From the NCBI RefSeq assembly GCF_016919065.1, contig NZ_JAFFQA010000003.1, positions 1 through 64,000 of the forward strand: a DNA stretch of 64,000 nucleotides, given 5' to 3'. Positions 46,585-54,573 of this stretch are shown here, in pieces. The notes under the pieces were generated by a model. The model was given only the letters and a program-made list of their open reading frames with translations. It had not been told where the DNA came from and made no database searches. A program made the position numbers and the translations under genes. How positions within the stretch are numbered: the stretch's first letter is position 1; each line of letters opens with the position of its first letter. Source of the DNA: Desulfobulbus rhabdoformis. GTDB taxonomy: Bacteria; Desulfobacterota; Desulfobulbia; Desulfobulbales; Desulfobulbaceae.

Positions 46585-46702
46585 ACCTGAATCCGTGACG
46601 GCGGGTGGTCACTGAACAGCATATCCAATTAATGGGACAAGGATTTTTAAATTAATTCATTTGTTGTTCAGCTTCACCCGCCGCCCCTTGGGGGCATTCA
46701 GG
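46585..46702. repeat. Palindromic repeat family 2, copy b
   Basis: ACCTGAATCCGTGACGGCGG opens the element; CACTGAACAGC pairs with GTTGTTCAGC, and CGGCGGGTGG with CACCCGCCGCC. It closes with ATTCAGG at 46696-46702. It lies in the 391-base gap between the cysteine-cluster gene and def; the rest of that gap (46703-46897) shows only the def leader. Confidence 0.7.
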
Positions 46703-46897
46703 GTAAAGGCTCCCAAGGAGAGAACTTTACTTTACAATGCAAACTGATTACATACCAAGAGAACGAAAAAAAGAGTCGTTTGCCTGTTATGTACTCTTAT
46801 CAGCTGCATCCTCTGTCCTTCCCCTGTTCCTGCTTGATGAAGGCCTCCACGATGCAGCCTTTCTTTATGGTGCTTTACACCGCATACCTGAAAAATT

Positions 46898-47407
46898 ATG
46901 GCCATACGAGAAATTATAACCTTTCCGCACCCTGTTCTTCGCCAGAAAGCGGAAACCATTACTGAGTTTGACGATGCCTTAAAAACACTGGTCGAGGACA
47001 TGGCTGATACCATGTACAAGGCGCCGGGTGTCGGCCTTGCCGCCAACCAGATTGGAATTGCCAAACGGGTTGTCGTCATCGATCCGGAGGCGGACGAAGA
47101 AAAACGCGATTACCTTGTCCTGATCAACCCCGAAATCACCCAGGGTGAAGGCTCGATGGTTGGAGAGGAGGGGTGCCTGAGCGTGCTTGAATGCTACGAC
47201 AAGGTCAAACGATTTCAAAAAATTCATGTCACCGCCCAGGACATCGAAGGCAAGCCTCTGGAATTTGATGCCGAGGACCGATTTGCCCGAATCATTCAGC
47301 ACGAGGTAGATCACCTGCTGGGCAAGCTCTTTATCGATCATCTCAGCCCCCTCAAACGGACCCTGTATAAGAAAAAACTGAAAAAAATCCTCAGGAATAA
47401 ACAGTGA
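46898..47407 (+). CDS. def: Peptide deformylase
   Basis: Def removes the formyl group from nascent N-terminal methionine. The 169-residue protein has the three metal/active-site motifs: GVGLAANQIG (about 44-53), EEGCLSV (about 88-94) and QHEVDHLLGKLF (about 133-144), in which Cys and two His hold the metal and Glu is catalytic. Its stop overlaps the fmt GTG start by 4 bases, so the formylation and deformylation genes are coupled. Confidence 0.96.
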   Translation: MAIREIITFPHPVLRQKAETITEFDDALKTLVEDMADTMYKAPGVGLAANQIGIAKRVVVIDPEADEEKRDYLVLINPEITQGEGSMVGEEGCLSVLECYDKVKRFQKIHVTAQDIEGKPLEFDAEDRFARIIQHEVDHLLGKLFIDHLSPLKRTLYKKKLKKILRNKQ

Positions 47408-48345
47408 GTACTCCGTTGAATATTGTTTTCATGGGCACTCCGGATTTTGCCGTGCCCTGCCTGCAAGCCCTGATTGACTCTGCTCACACAATCGTGGGAG
47501 TCGTGTGCCAGCCTGATCGTCAGCGCGGTCGTGGCAAAAAGCTGAGCCCGCCGCCGGTGAAAGTGTTGGCGACCGAGCACGAGCTGCCGGTTCTCCAGCC
47601 GGATTCGGTTCGTACCGACGAATTTTACAAGGCATTACAAGCCTTAAGCCCCGATCTCCTGGTGGTGGTTGCCTACGGCAAAATCTTGCCGGAACCCATT
47701 CTGGAACTTCCCCGGTTGGGAGCGATTAACGTCCATGGCTCCATTCTGCCCAAATATCGAGGAGCTGCTCCCATTCAATGGGCAGTCATCAATGGAGAAG
47801 CAGAGACAGGTATCACCATCATGCAGATGGATGCCGGCATGGATAGCGGTGACATTCTCTTGATCGAGCGCACCCCCATAGGCCCCCAGGAGACAGCGGG
47901 AGAGCTCTTTGATCGTCTCTCAAACATGGGAGGAGCCACCCTTGCCAATGCCGTGGATAAACTGGCAGCGAGTGCCTTAATCCGTACCCCTCAGAACCAC
48001 GACCTGGCGACCACAGCCCCCATGCTGAACAAAAAAATGGGGCACCTTGACTGGTCATTGCCAGCAAATAAACTCCAGAGTCTGATTCGCGGTCTTGATC
48101 CCTGGCCCTCTGCCTACGGGTTTATTCAAGGCAAACGGTTTCGCTTATTTCAGCCAGAGGTTGTCCTCCAGCAAACCAGCGAGCAGCCGGGGACCATACT
48201 CCGCGCCGACGCACAGGGCCTGCTTGTGGCCACAGGGAGGGATTGCCTGCTGCTGCATGAAATCCAGCCTGAAGGAAAAAAACGCATGGAGGTTGCCACT
48301 TGCCTCCGCGGAAACCCCATTGAACCGCTGAGCCTGATCGGCTAG
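47404..48345 (+). CDS. fmt: Methionyl-tRNA formyltransferase
   Basis: Fmt formylates initiator Met-tRNA with 10-formyl-THF. The 313-residue length is normal. It has FMGTPDFAVP at the N-terminus, QPDRQRGRGKKLSPPPVK with the flexible loop, and the catalytic NVHGSILPKYRGAAPIQWAV segment followed by GITIMQMDAGMDSGDIL. It begins with GTG inside GTGA. A family 2 palindrome follows seven bases after its stop. Confidence 0.96.
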   Translation: MSTPLNIVFMGTPDFAVPCLQALIDSAHTIVGVVCQPDRQRGRGKKLSPPPVKVLATEHELPVLQPDSVRTDEFYKALQALSPDLLVVVAYGKILPEPILELPRLGAINVHGSILPKYRGAAPIQWAVINGEAETGITIMQMDAGMDSGDILLIERTPIGPQETAGELFDRLSNMGGATLANAVDKLAASALIRTPQNHDLATTAPMLNKKMGHLDWSLPANKLQSLIRGLDPWPSAYGFIQGKRFRLFQPEVVLQQTSEQPGTILRADAQGLLVATGRDCLLLHEIQPEGKKRMEVATCLRGNPIEPLSLIG

Positions 48346-48351
48346 CTCATT

Positions 48352-48477
48352 ACCTGAATCCGTGACGGCGGATGGGCACTGAACAACGTATCCTTTTACA
48401 GGTGCGAAGATTTTTAAACAAATTCATGTATTGTTCAGTTTCACCCGCCGCACTGATGAATGCTCACGAATTCAGGT
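48352..48477. repeat. Palindromic repeat family 2, copy c (complete, with flanking CATT)
   Basis: ACCTGAATCCGTGA (48352-48365) and TCACGAATTCAGGT (48464-48477) are near-perfect inverted ends. The inner pairs are CGGCGGATGG with CACCCGCCG, and ACTGAACAA with TTGTTCAGT. CATT lies on both sides (48348-48351, 48478-48481), a 4-bp direct repeat like a target-site duplication. It lies between fmt and pgpA. Confidence 0.8.
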
Positions 48478-48517
48478 CATTATTCCATTCAGGTTTTGCC
48501 TCTACAAACGTGTTGCC

Positions 48518-48976
48518 ATGAATCGCATCCACATGTTTATCGCCACGGGCGCCTACAGTGGTTACCTCCCCAAAGCTCCTGGCACCTGGGGATCTGCGGT
48601 CACTGTCCTCCTCTGGTTTGGACTTGGCCGCCTGCCCCTTGTCCCTTACTGGGGCGTGGTTATCATTCTTTTCGTGCTGGGCGTCCTCAGTGCCGGAGCA
48701 GCAGAAAAAATTGTCGGCAACGGTGATCCAGGCCTGGTGGTCATTGATGAAGTCGTAGGGCAACTCATCGCCCTCAGTTTTGCCCCGGTTAATCCAACTA
48801 TTGCCCTGGCTGGATTTGTTCTTTTTCGAATATTTGATATACTCAAGCCATTCCCGGTCAACTGGCTGGATAAACATATCCACGGTGGACTGGGAATTAT
48901 GCTGGATGACTGCATGGCTGGCTGCTACGCCCTGATCGTACTTCAGCTTGGCCTTTATCTGATCAAATTATTCTAG
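48518..48976 (+). CDS. pgpA: Phosphatidylglycerophosphatase A
   Basis: PgpA removes phosphate from phosphatidylglycerophosphate to give phosphatidylglycerol. The 152-residue membrane protein has the family's SGYLPKAPGTWGSAVTVLL (about 15-33), the acidic VIDEVVGQL motif (about 81-89), FRIFDILKPFPVNWLD and a closing DDCMAGCYALI. The ATG at 48518 gives the usual N-terminus; the upstream extension runs through the repeat. The last base of its TAG stop is the first base of repeat copy D. Confidence 0.92.
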   Translation: MNRIHMFIATGAYSGYLPKAPGTWGSAVTVLLWFGLGRLPLVPYWGVVIILFVLGVLSAGAAEKIVGNGDPGLVVIDEVVGQLIALSFAPVNPTIALAGFVLFRIFDILKPFPVNWLDKHIHGGLGIMLDDCMAGCYALIVLQLGLYLIKLF

Positions 48977-49116
48977 TGTTCATCCAGAAACGGTCTTTTT
49001 GCCCAATTTCGGCGTTATGCGCAAAATTTTATCCTCGGAATATCGTCTATATGCCTGCGGTAAAATTTTGCGCATGCCTTGAACTTGAACAAAAATCCTC
49101 ATTTCTGGACAGACAC
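48976..49116. repeat. Palindromic repeat family 1, copy D (inverted orientation)
   Basis: This is the reverse-oriented relative of copy C: ends GTGTTCATCCAGAAA and TTTCTGGACAGACAC, core CAAAATTTTATCCTCGG and CCTGCGGTAAAATTTTG. The heptamer TATTCTA flanks it on both sides (48969-48975, 49117-49123), strong evidence for insertion by transposition. It follows the pgpA stop codon without a gap. Confidence 0.85.
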
Positions 49117-49269
49117 TATTCTAGGGTTTCTTGAAGAGGAAAAAACCTCCCTTCCCAACCAAGGCAAGGGTGCTCTGAGCAGCAGAGAGTTGTCCTCCCA
49201 AGCTCGATAACCAGAGCGAGTCAAGATCCCTTGTCTGTTATTTGACCGCGGCAGACCTAAGGAGCAGCC

Positions 49270-50064
49270 ATGGCAGGTGCCATTGATATACACACCCATG
49301 CCTTTCCCGACCCCATTGCCCATATTGCCATTCCCGCGCTTGAACGGGAAGGCAAAATAAAAGCCTATCTCAACGGCACGGTTGAAGACCTGCTCACCTC
49401 CATGGACGTGAGTGGCGTCGCCAGTTCAGTTGTTTGCTCCATCGCCACCCGCCCAGAACAGTTTCAGCCGATTCTCGACTGGTCCAAAACAATCCGTAGC
49501 GAACGGATTATTCCCTTCCCCTCCCTGCACCCGGAAGACCCCAACCTCTTAGATCATCTTGAGCTTCTCTATAACGAGGGGTTTAAGGGATTAAAAATGC
49601 ATCCTTACTACCAGAACTACTTCCTGGATGATTACAATCTCTTCGCTCTTTACGAGCGTATGAGTGAGTTGGGGATGATTTTGGTTATTCATGCCGGCTA
49701 TGATATAGCCTATCCGCGTATTCGCCGGGCTGACCCGCAGCGTATCCTTGATATCAGCCAGCAATTTCCAGAACTTAAACTCATAGCCACTCATCTCGGC
49801 GGCTGGGATGAATGGGAGGATGTCCGCTCGCTGCTCACCGGTCAACCCATTTACATGGAAATTTCTTTTGCTCTGGATTTTCTCGACCAAATTCGCCTCC
49901 GCGATCTTCTCCTCAACCACCCGCCTGAATACCTCCTCTTCGGGACCGACTCTCCCTGGTCTGACCAGGCGACTACCATAAAAATGCTGGCTCGGCTCGG
50001 CCTTCCAGCCCCCCTGCTTGAGAGTATGCTCAGCGGCAATGCCCGCAGGCTACTCACCCTCTAG
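49270..50064 (+). CDS. Amidohydrolase-2 family metal-dependent hydrolase
   Basis: A 264-residue TIM-barrel protein starts with the metal-binding DIHTHAFPD. It continues with GFKGLKMHPYYQNY (lysine/His site, about 107-120), LVIHAGYD (about 139), ATHLGGWDEW (about 175) and LLFGTDSPWSD (about 221) carrying the catalytic Asp. The family includes decarboxylases and hydrolases; the substrate is not predictable. TAAGGAGCAGCC gives a strong ribosome site. It lies between palindrome D and the hdr operon and is probably transcribed alone. Confidence 0.88.
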   Translation: MAGAIDIHTHAFPDPIAHIAIPALEREGKIKAYLNGTVEDLLTSMDVSGVASSVVCSIATRPEQFQPILDWSKTIRSERIIPFPSLHPEDPNLLDHLELLYNEGFKGLKMHPYYQNYFLDDYNLFALYERMSELGMILVIHAGYDIAYPRIRRADPQRILDISQQFPELKLIATHLGGWDEWEDVRSLLTGQPIYMEISFALDFLDQIRLRDLLLNHPPEYLLFGTDSPWSDQATTIKMLARLGLPAPLLESMLSGNARRLLTL

Positions 50065-50113
50065 GGAGTTTCAGATCAACAGCTGGCAGCGCACAGACTC
50101 CCTCTCTGGCCAA

Positions 50114-50389
50114 TTTTATGCTAAAAATGGGCCATTCATCATTTTTCACCCCTAAAAAAACGTCCCCGCTCTTTTTATGTGCGTTTTATGCAAAACACAC
50201 TTTTCCGCCCAACAAAGTATCCTTCCAGCACAAAAACAAAAAAATCTCCGTAAAATGGCAACTTTTTAAAAAATTTCACCCCAAAGAATCATCCAGACAA
50301 TCCCTCCCGCTAATTTTAACAAAGTTATTTCAGGTTATTATCCCTAAAGCATCACGATCAGGCGACAACGCTGTGCGTTTTGTGCAAAA
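50114..50389. promoter_or_regulatory. Three TTTTRTGCWAAAA motifs upstream of hdrA
   Basis: TTTTATGCTAAAA (50114-50126), TTTTATGCAAAA (50184-50195) and TTTTGTGCAAAA (50378-50389) share a palindromic core. The last two extend to an 18-base match, TGTGCG followed by the core (50178-50195 and 50372-50389). The 623-base gap before hdrA holds no gene that I can support. The motifs are candidate operators for the hydrogenase operon; the regulator is unknown. Confidence 0.45.
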
Positions 50390-50687
50390 TAGAGAAAACT
50401 ATTGCACACTTTCCCCTGCGATTCTATAGAGTAGGCAACCGAGGCAAGAGCTGCATGAAGATTCAGGAAAATAGATAAAAACTATCAGTAAAAAATTACG
50501 GAGTGTGTGCCGAGGGCACGAGCAGACCGCTCGATAGGTGCACGCAACGTTCACATTGCCGTTCTCGCAAGAGGGGAAGCCCAAAAGGGTCGGGAGAGCA
50601 TCTGGGCAAGAGCAACTTCCCGATGCCTGGGCCGCGGATCCCCCTCCGAGTTCATCATGATTTATCCTCATCAAGAAGGAGGCCTGT

Positions 50688-52697
50688 ATGGCAAAAGTCG
50701 GTGTATACGTCTGTCATTGCGGTTCCAACATTGCCGGCGTCGTCGACGTGGCAGCGGTTCGCGACTATGCGGAAACGCTCCCGGACGTGGTAATTGCGCG
50801 CAAAGACCTGTTCATGTGTTCGGATTCAGGGCAGGAGATGGTGAAGCAGGATGTTCGTGATGGGGTAGTGGACCGGGTTGTGGTTGCCGCCTGTACACCA
50901 CGAACCCATGAGCCTATTTTCCGGGCCGCCATTGAAAAGGCCGGGCTCAATAAATATCTTTTCGAGATGGCCAATATCCGTGACCAGGATAGCTGGGTCC
51001 ACGGGCATGATCACGAGGGGGCGACAGAAAAAGCCAAGCTGATTGTGGCCTCAGCGGTTGCCAAAGCACGCAATCTTGAGCCCCTGGAAGACAAGTTCAC
51101 CCCGGTCACTGACGCAGCTCTGGTTGTCGGTGGCGGCATCGGCGGTATCAGCGCCGCTCTTGAGTTGGCCAATATGGGGCACAAGACCTATCTGCTAGAG
51201 AAAAAACCCTCTATAGGAGGTGTCATGGCTCAACTGGATAAAACCTTTCCCACCAACGACTGTTCCGCCTGTATCCTCACCCCGATGATGGTCGAGGCCT
51301 ACAACCATCCCAACATTGAAACCATGACCTACTCGGAGGTGGATGATGTTGAGGGCTATATCGGTAACTTCACAGTCAAGGTGCGTCGCAAACAGACCTA
51401 CGTGGACTGGAACAAATGTACCGGTTGTGGTGACTGTGCCTCCAAGTGCCCCTCAAAAACACCGGACGAGTTCAACGCAGGGCTCTCCGACCGACGGGCA
51501 GCCTTTATCATGTTTCCCCAGGCGGTGCCCAAAAAAGCGGTGATCGATATCGACCACTGCATAAACTGTGGCGGCCGTGAAATAGGTACCGAGCCCAAGG
51601 TAAACCAGAAAACCGGTAATCCGATTCTCGCTCCCTGCGAACGAGCCTGCCCGGCCGATGCCATAAACCGCTCCATTGCCCACGATCCCAAAGGCTCGAT
51701 TACCGAGATCGAAGTTGGCTCCATCGTCGTTGCAACCGGCTACCAGGTTATGGAGAAAGACTGGTTCAAAGAGATGGCACCGGCCTCGCCCAACGTCATC
51801 ACCGCACTCCAACTTGAGCGTATCATCTCGGCCACCGGCCCCTCCGAGGGGAAACTGCTGCGTCCCTCAGACAACGAAAAGCCCCACACCATCACCTTTG
51901 TCTCCTGTATGGGATCGCGGGACGAGAACTTCCACACCTACTGTTCCCGTTTCTGCTGCATGTACATGATCAAGCAGGCCCGTCTGCTCAAGGAGAAGTA
52001 CCCACAGCTGACCATCAACATGCACTTCATCGATGTGCGTGCCTTTGGCAAGGGGTACGAGGAGTACTACACCGGCGCCCGCACCATGGGGATCAACTTC
52101 TTTAAAGGCAAGGTCGGCGGTCTCGAGATGCTGCCTGATGATAAACTCCGCGTTCTCGCCTACGACATGGAGTCTGCCACCAACATTGAATACGAGTCCG
52201 ATTTGGTTGTTCTCGCCACCGCGGTCGAGCTGCCCAAGGATTCCGTGGGATTGGCCCAGAAACTCGGACTCCAGTTCTGCGGCAACAACTTTTTCCGTGA
52301 GTTGCATCCCAAACTCGGACCGGTTGAGACCGCTGTTCAGGGGCTCTTTGTCGCCGGTTGCTGCCAGGGCCCCAAAGACATTCCCGATACCGTTGCCCAG
52401 GCCAAGGGTGCTGCCGCTGCTGCCGCAGTCCCGCTAGCGCAGGGCAAGGTCAAGATCGAGCCGATCATATCCGAGGTCAATCCAGACATCTGTAGCGGCT
52501 GCGGTATCTGTGTCCCGCTCTGTCCCTACAACGCCATCAGTATGAAACCCACTGCCGATGGACCACGAGCCGAGATTGAAATGTCTGCCTGTAAAGGCTG
52601 CGGTGTCTGCACCTCGGCCTGTCCGTCTGGAGCCATCGTCCTGCATGGTTACGAGGAATCCCAGATATTTGCCCAGATTCAGGCCCTGACCGCCTAA
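50688..52697 (+). CDS. hdrA: Heterodisulfide reductase subunit A-like flavoprotein
   Basis: HdrA carries the bifurcating FAD of HdrABC-MvhADG. The 669-residue protein has the FAD loop VVGGGIGGISAALELANMG (about 145-163) and CSACILTP (about 197). Ferredoxin motifs are CTGCGDCASKCP (about 244), an atypically spaced CINCGG...CERACP (about 289-321), CSGCGICVPLCP (about 604) and CKGCGVCTSACP (about 638). It accepts electrons through MvhD and splits them between ferredoxin and HdrB. It opens the six-gene operon, with a strong AAGGAGG site. It differs from QmoA by length and by its HdrC/HdrB partners. Confidence 0.93.
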   Translation: MAKVGVYVCHCGSNIAGVVDVAAVRDYAETLPDVVIARKDLFMCSDSGQEMVKQDVRDGVVDRVVVAACTPRTHEPIFRAAIEKAGLNKYLFEMANIRDQDSWVHGHDHEGATEKAKLIVASAVAKARNLEPLEDKFTPVTDAALVVGGGIGGISAALELANMGHKTYLLEKKPSIGGVMAQLDKTFPTNDCSACILTPMMVEAYNHPNIETMTYSEVDDVEGYIGNFTVKVRRKQTYVDWNKCTGCGDCASKCPSKTPDEFNAGLSDRRAAFIMFPQAVPKKAVIDIDHCINCGGREIGTEPKVNQKTGNPILAPCERACPADAINRSIAHDPKGSITEIEVGSIVVATGYQVMEKDWFKEMAPASPNVITALQLERIISATGPSEGKLLRPSDNEKPHTITFVSCMGSRDENFHTYCSRFCCMYMIKQARLLKEKYPQLTINMHFIDVRAFGKGYEEYYTGARTMGINFFKGKVGGLEMLPDDKLRVLAYDMESATNIEYESDLVVLATAVELPKDSVGLAQKLGLQFCGNNFFRELHPKLGPVETAVQGLFVAGCCQGPKDIPDTVAQAKGAAAAAAVPLAQGKVKIEPIISEVNPDICSGCGICVPLCPYNAISMKPTADGPRAEIEMSACKGCGVCTSACPSGAIVLHGYEESQIFAQIQALTA

Positions 52698-52712
52698 GAG
52701 GAGAGATACGCT

Positions 52713-53216
52713 ATGATCATCGACCAGCAAAAAATCGACGAGGCCGTCTCCACCATTGTCGGGTACGGCGGCCAGAACATTCTCAACTGTATCCAATGCG
52801 GTGCCTGTTCGTCTGTCTGCCCAGGCATCAAAGCTGGATTCCCCTTACTTTGCCGGAACCTGATTCGTCACCTGCTCAACGGTGAACTCGAGGAGATCAT
52901 TGAAGATTCCTCCAGTTGGGGTTGCCAGGCCTGCAACCGCTGCACGGAGATCTGCCCGCGTGACGTACGCCCGCAGGAGGTTGTCTTTGCCTTCCGCCGG
53001 TATCAGGCAAACGAACTGGCCTTTTCCACCTCTTCAGTGACCAGCCAGATGAACTTGTATGAAACCGGCCATGCGGTTTTCACCGACCCCAGCGCCCTGC
53101 GCAAACAGGTAGGTCTGCCGGAAACAACTCCGACCTCTGCCTATGACGACAAGGCCAAAGAGGAAATTCAAACCCTGATCAACAACGGCCCCATGGGTGA
53201 GTTGGGACTCTTTTAA
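52713..53216 (+). CDS. hdrC: Heterodisulfide reductase subunit C-like iron-sulfur protein
   Basis: This 167-residue soluble protein has two [4Fe-4S] motifs, CIQCGACSSVCPGIKAG (about residues 28-44) and CQACNRCTEICPRDV (about 71-85), passing electrons from HdrA to HdrB. No membrane anchor is present, in contrast with HdrE- or QmoC-linked forms. It starts 15 bases after hdrA and ends 14 bases before the hdrB start. Confidence 0.92.
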   Translation: MIIDQQKIDEAVSTIVGYGGQNILNCIQCGACSSVCPGIKAGFPLLCRNLIRHLLNGELEEIIEDSSSWGCQACNRCTEICPRDVRPQEVVFAFRRYQANELAFSTSSVTSQMNLYETGHAVFTDPSALRKQVGLPETTPTSAYDDKAKEEIQTLINNGPMGELGLF

Positions 53217-53230
53217 GGAAGGTGAGCAAC

Positions 53231-54148
53231 ATGGAAAAAATAGGATTATATCTTGGCTGTAACATTCCGATGAAGGCGCCCGACATCGAGCAGTCCATTC
53301 GTCAGATCATGCCGCCGCTGGGCATTGAGCCGGTGGACTTACAGGGAGCCTCCTGCTGTCCGGCCTGGGGAACCGCCCCTTCCTTTGATCTCAACAACTG
53401 GTGCGCGATCTCCAGCCGCAATATCACCATCGCCGAGGAGCAGGAGGTCGACATCATGACCGGCTGCAACTCCTGCTTTGGCGTACTCTCTGAGGCCAAA
53501 CATTTTCTCAATGATCCCGAACGGCGGAAGGCGGTCAACACCAGCCTCGCGGCCATCAACCGTGAGTTCAAAGGCACCTCGGACATCTACCATGTGGCCC
53601 ATGTACTCCATAAAAAGGTGGGCCTGGAAAAAATTCGGGAAAACCTCAAGTACAGTCTGGCTGGACTCAAGATCGCGGTGCAGACCGGCTGCCACACCCT
53701 CTGGCCCTCCGATGTCTACAAGGTCAAGGAAGAGAACCCCTTTTACCCGAGCATCCTCAGGGACCTCTGTGAAGCCACCGGCGCCACCGTGCCCCATTAT
53801 TCACGCCTGGAGAGCTGTTGTGGTATGGGGGGCATGCGTTCCACCGACATGGAAAAATCGCTGGTCCTCTTTAAAGACAAGCTGATGTCCATCAAAGAGG
53901 AGACCGATGCCGATCTGGTGGTCACCACCTGTTCCTCCTGTTTCCTCCAGTTCGATATGTCCCAGCCCATTCTTAAGGAACGGGGCCTGATAGACTTCGA
54001 ACCAATTCCGCCCCTCTACTATACCCAGTTACTGGCCCTGGCCATGGGCTGTGATCCGAGCCAGGTGGCTGCCATCTCGCAGATCGACCGCAGCGGTATC
54101 ATCCGTGAGATTCAAAGCGAAAAACGTCTGATCAAGGAGGTGGCCTGA
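53231..54148 (+). CDS. hdrB: Heterodisulfide reductase subunit B-like protein (CCG domains)
   Basis: HdrB holds the catalytic non-cubane iron-sulfur centres that reduce the disulfide. The 305-residue protein shows both cysteine-rich CCG modules: ASCCPAWG with GCNSCFG in the first half, and QTGCHTLWP, LESCCGMGG with TCSSCFLQFD in the second. In sulfate reducers the disulfide partner (a DsrC-type or other protein thiol) is unresolved. The ATG at 53231 is preferred to a GTG nine bases earlier because AAGGAAGG is then well spaced. The stop overlaps the mvhD start by one base. Confidence 0.92.
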   Translation: MEKIGLYLGCNIPMKAPDIEQSIRQIMPPLGIEPVDLQGASCCPAWGTAPSFDLNNWCAISSRNITIAEEQEVDIMTGCNSCFGVLSEAKHFLNDPERRKAVNTSLAAINREFKGTSDIYHVAHVLHKKVGLEKIRENLKYSLAGLKIAVQTGCHTLWPSDVYKVKEENPFYPSILRDLCEATGATVPHYSRLESCCGMGGMRSTDMEKSLVLFKDKLMSIKEETDADLVVTTCSSCFLQFDMSQPILKERGLIDFEPIPPLYYTQLLALAMGCDPSQVAAISQIDRSGIIREIQSEKRLIKEVA

Positions 54149-54573
54149 TGTCCTTTATGCCCAATATCGTAGGCTTTGCCTGCCAGTGGTGTACCTATGC
54201 CGGTGCGGATCTTGCCGGTAACCTTCGGGCCAAGTATCCGCCCTCGATTAAGCTGATCAAGGTGCCCTGTTCCGGTCGAGTAGAGCCGGAGTATGTTCTG
54301 GAGGCCCTGGCCAATGGGGCTGACGGCGTGCTCATCGGTGGCTGCCATTTTGGCGACTGTCACTACAAAACCGGTAACTACAAGGCTGCCAACCGCATGA
54401 AGATCCTGAAAAAACTGATCGAGGATGCCGGTTTTGACTCGCGCCGCTTCCGCCTGGAGTGGATCTCCGGCGCCGAGGGCTACCGCTTTGCCGAAGTGGT
54501 GGAAGAGTTTACCAAAGAGCTGCAGGAGCTGGGCCCAAACCCGCTTAAAGGAGGAAATGGCAATGGCAAATAA
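54148..54573 (+). CDS. mvhD: F420-non-reducing hydrogenase iron-sulfur subunit MvhD
   Basis: MvhD, with a [2Fe-2S] centre, links the hydrogenase to HdrA. The 141-residue protein has FACQWCTYAGADLAG (about 10-24), VPCSGRVEP (about 40-48) and a GGCHFGDCHY motif (about 65-74). The start shares a base with the hdrB stop (TGATG), and the mvhG ATG lies 11 bases before its own end, indicating tight coupling. Confidence 0.93.
   Translation: MSFMPNIVGFACQWCTYAGADLAGNLRAKYPPSIKLIKVPCSGRVEPEYVLEALANGADGVLIGGCHFGDCHYKTGNYKAANRMKILKKLIEDAGFDSRRFRLEWISGAEGYRFAEVVEEFTKELQELGPNPLKGGNGNGK

Noticed and set aside
50400-50687. A riboswitch in the hdrA leader
   Set aside because: The leader is long and GC-rich near the gene, but I could not match the conserved blocks of any known riboswitch class.
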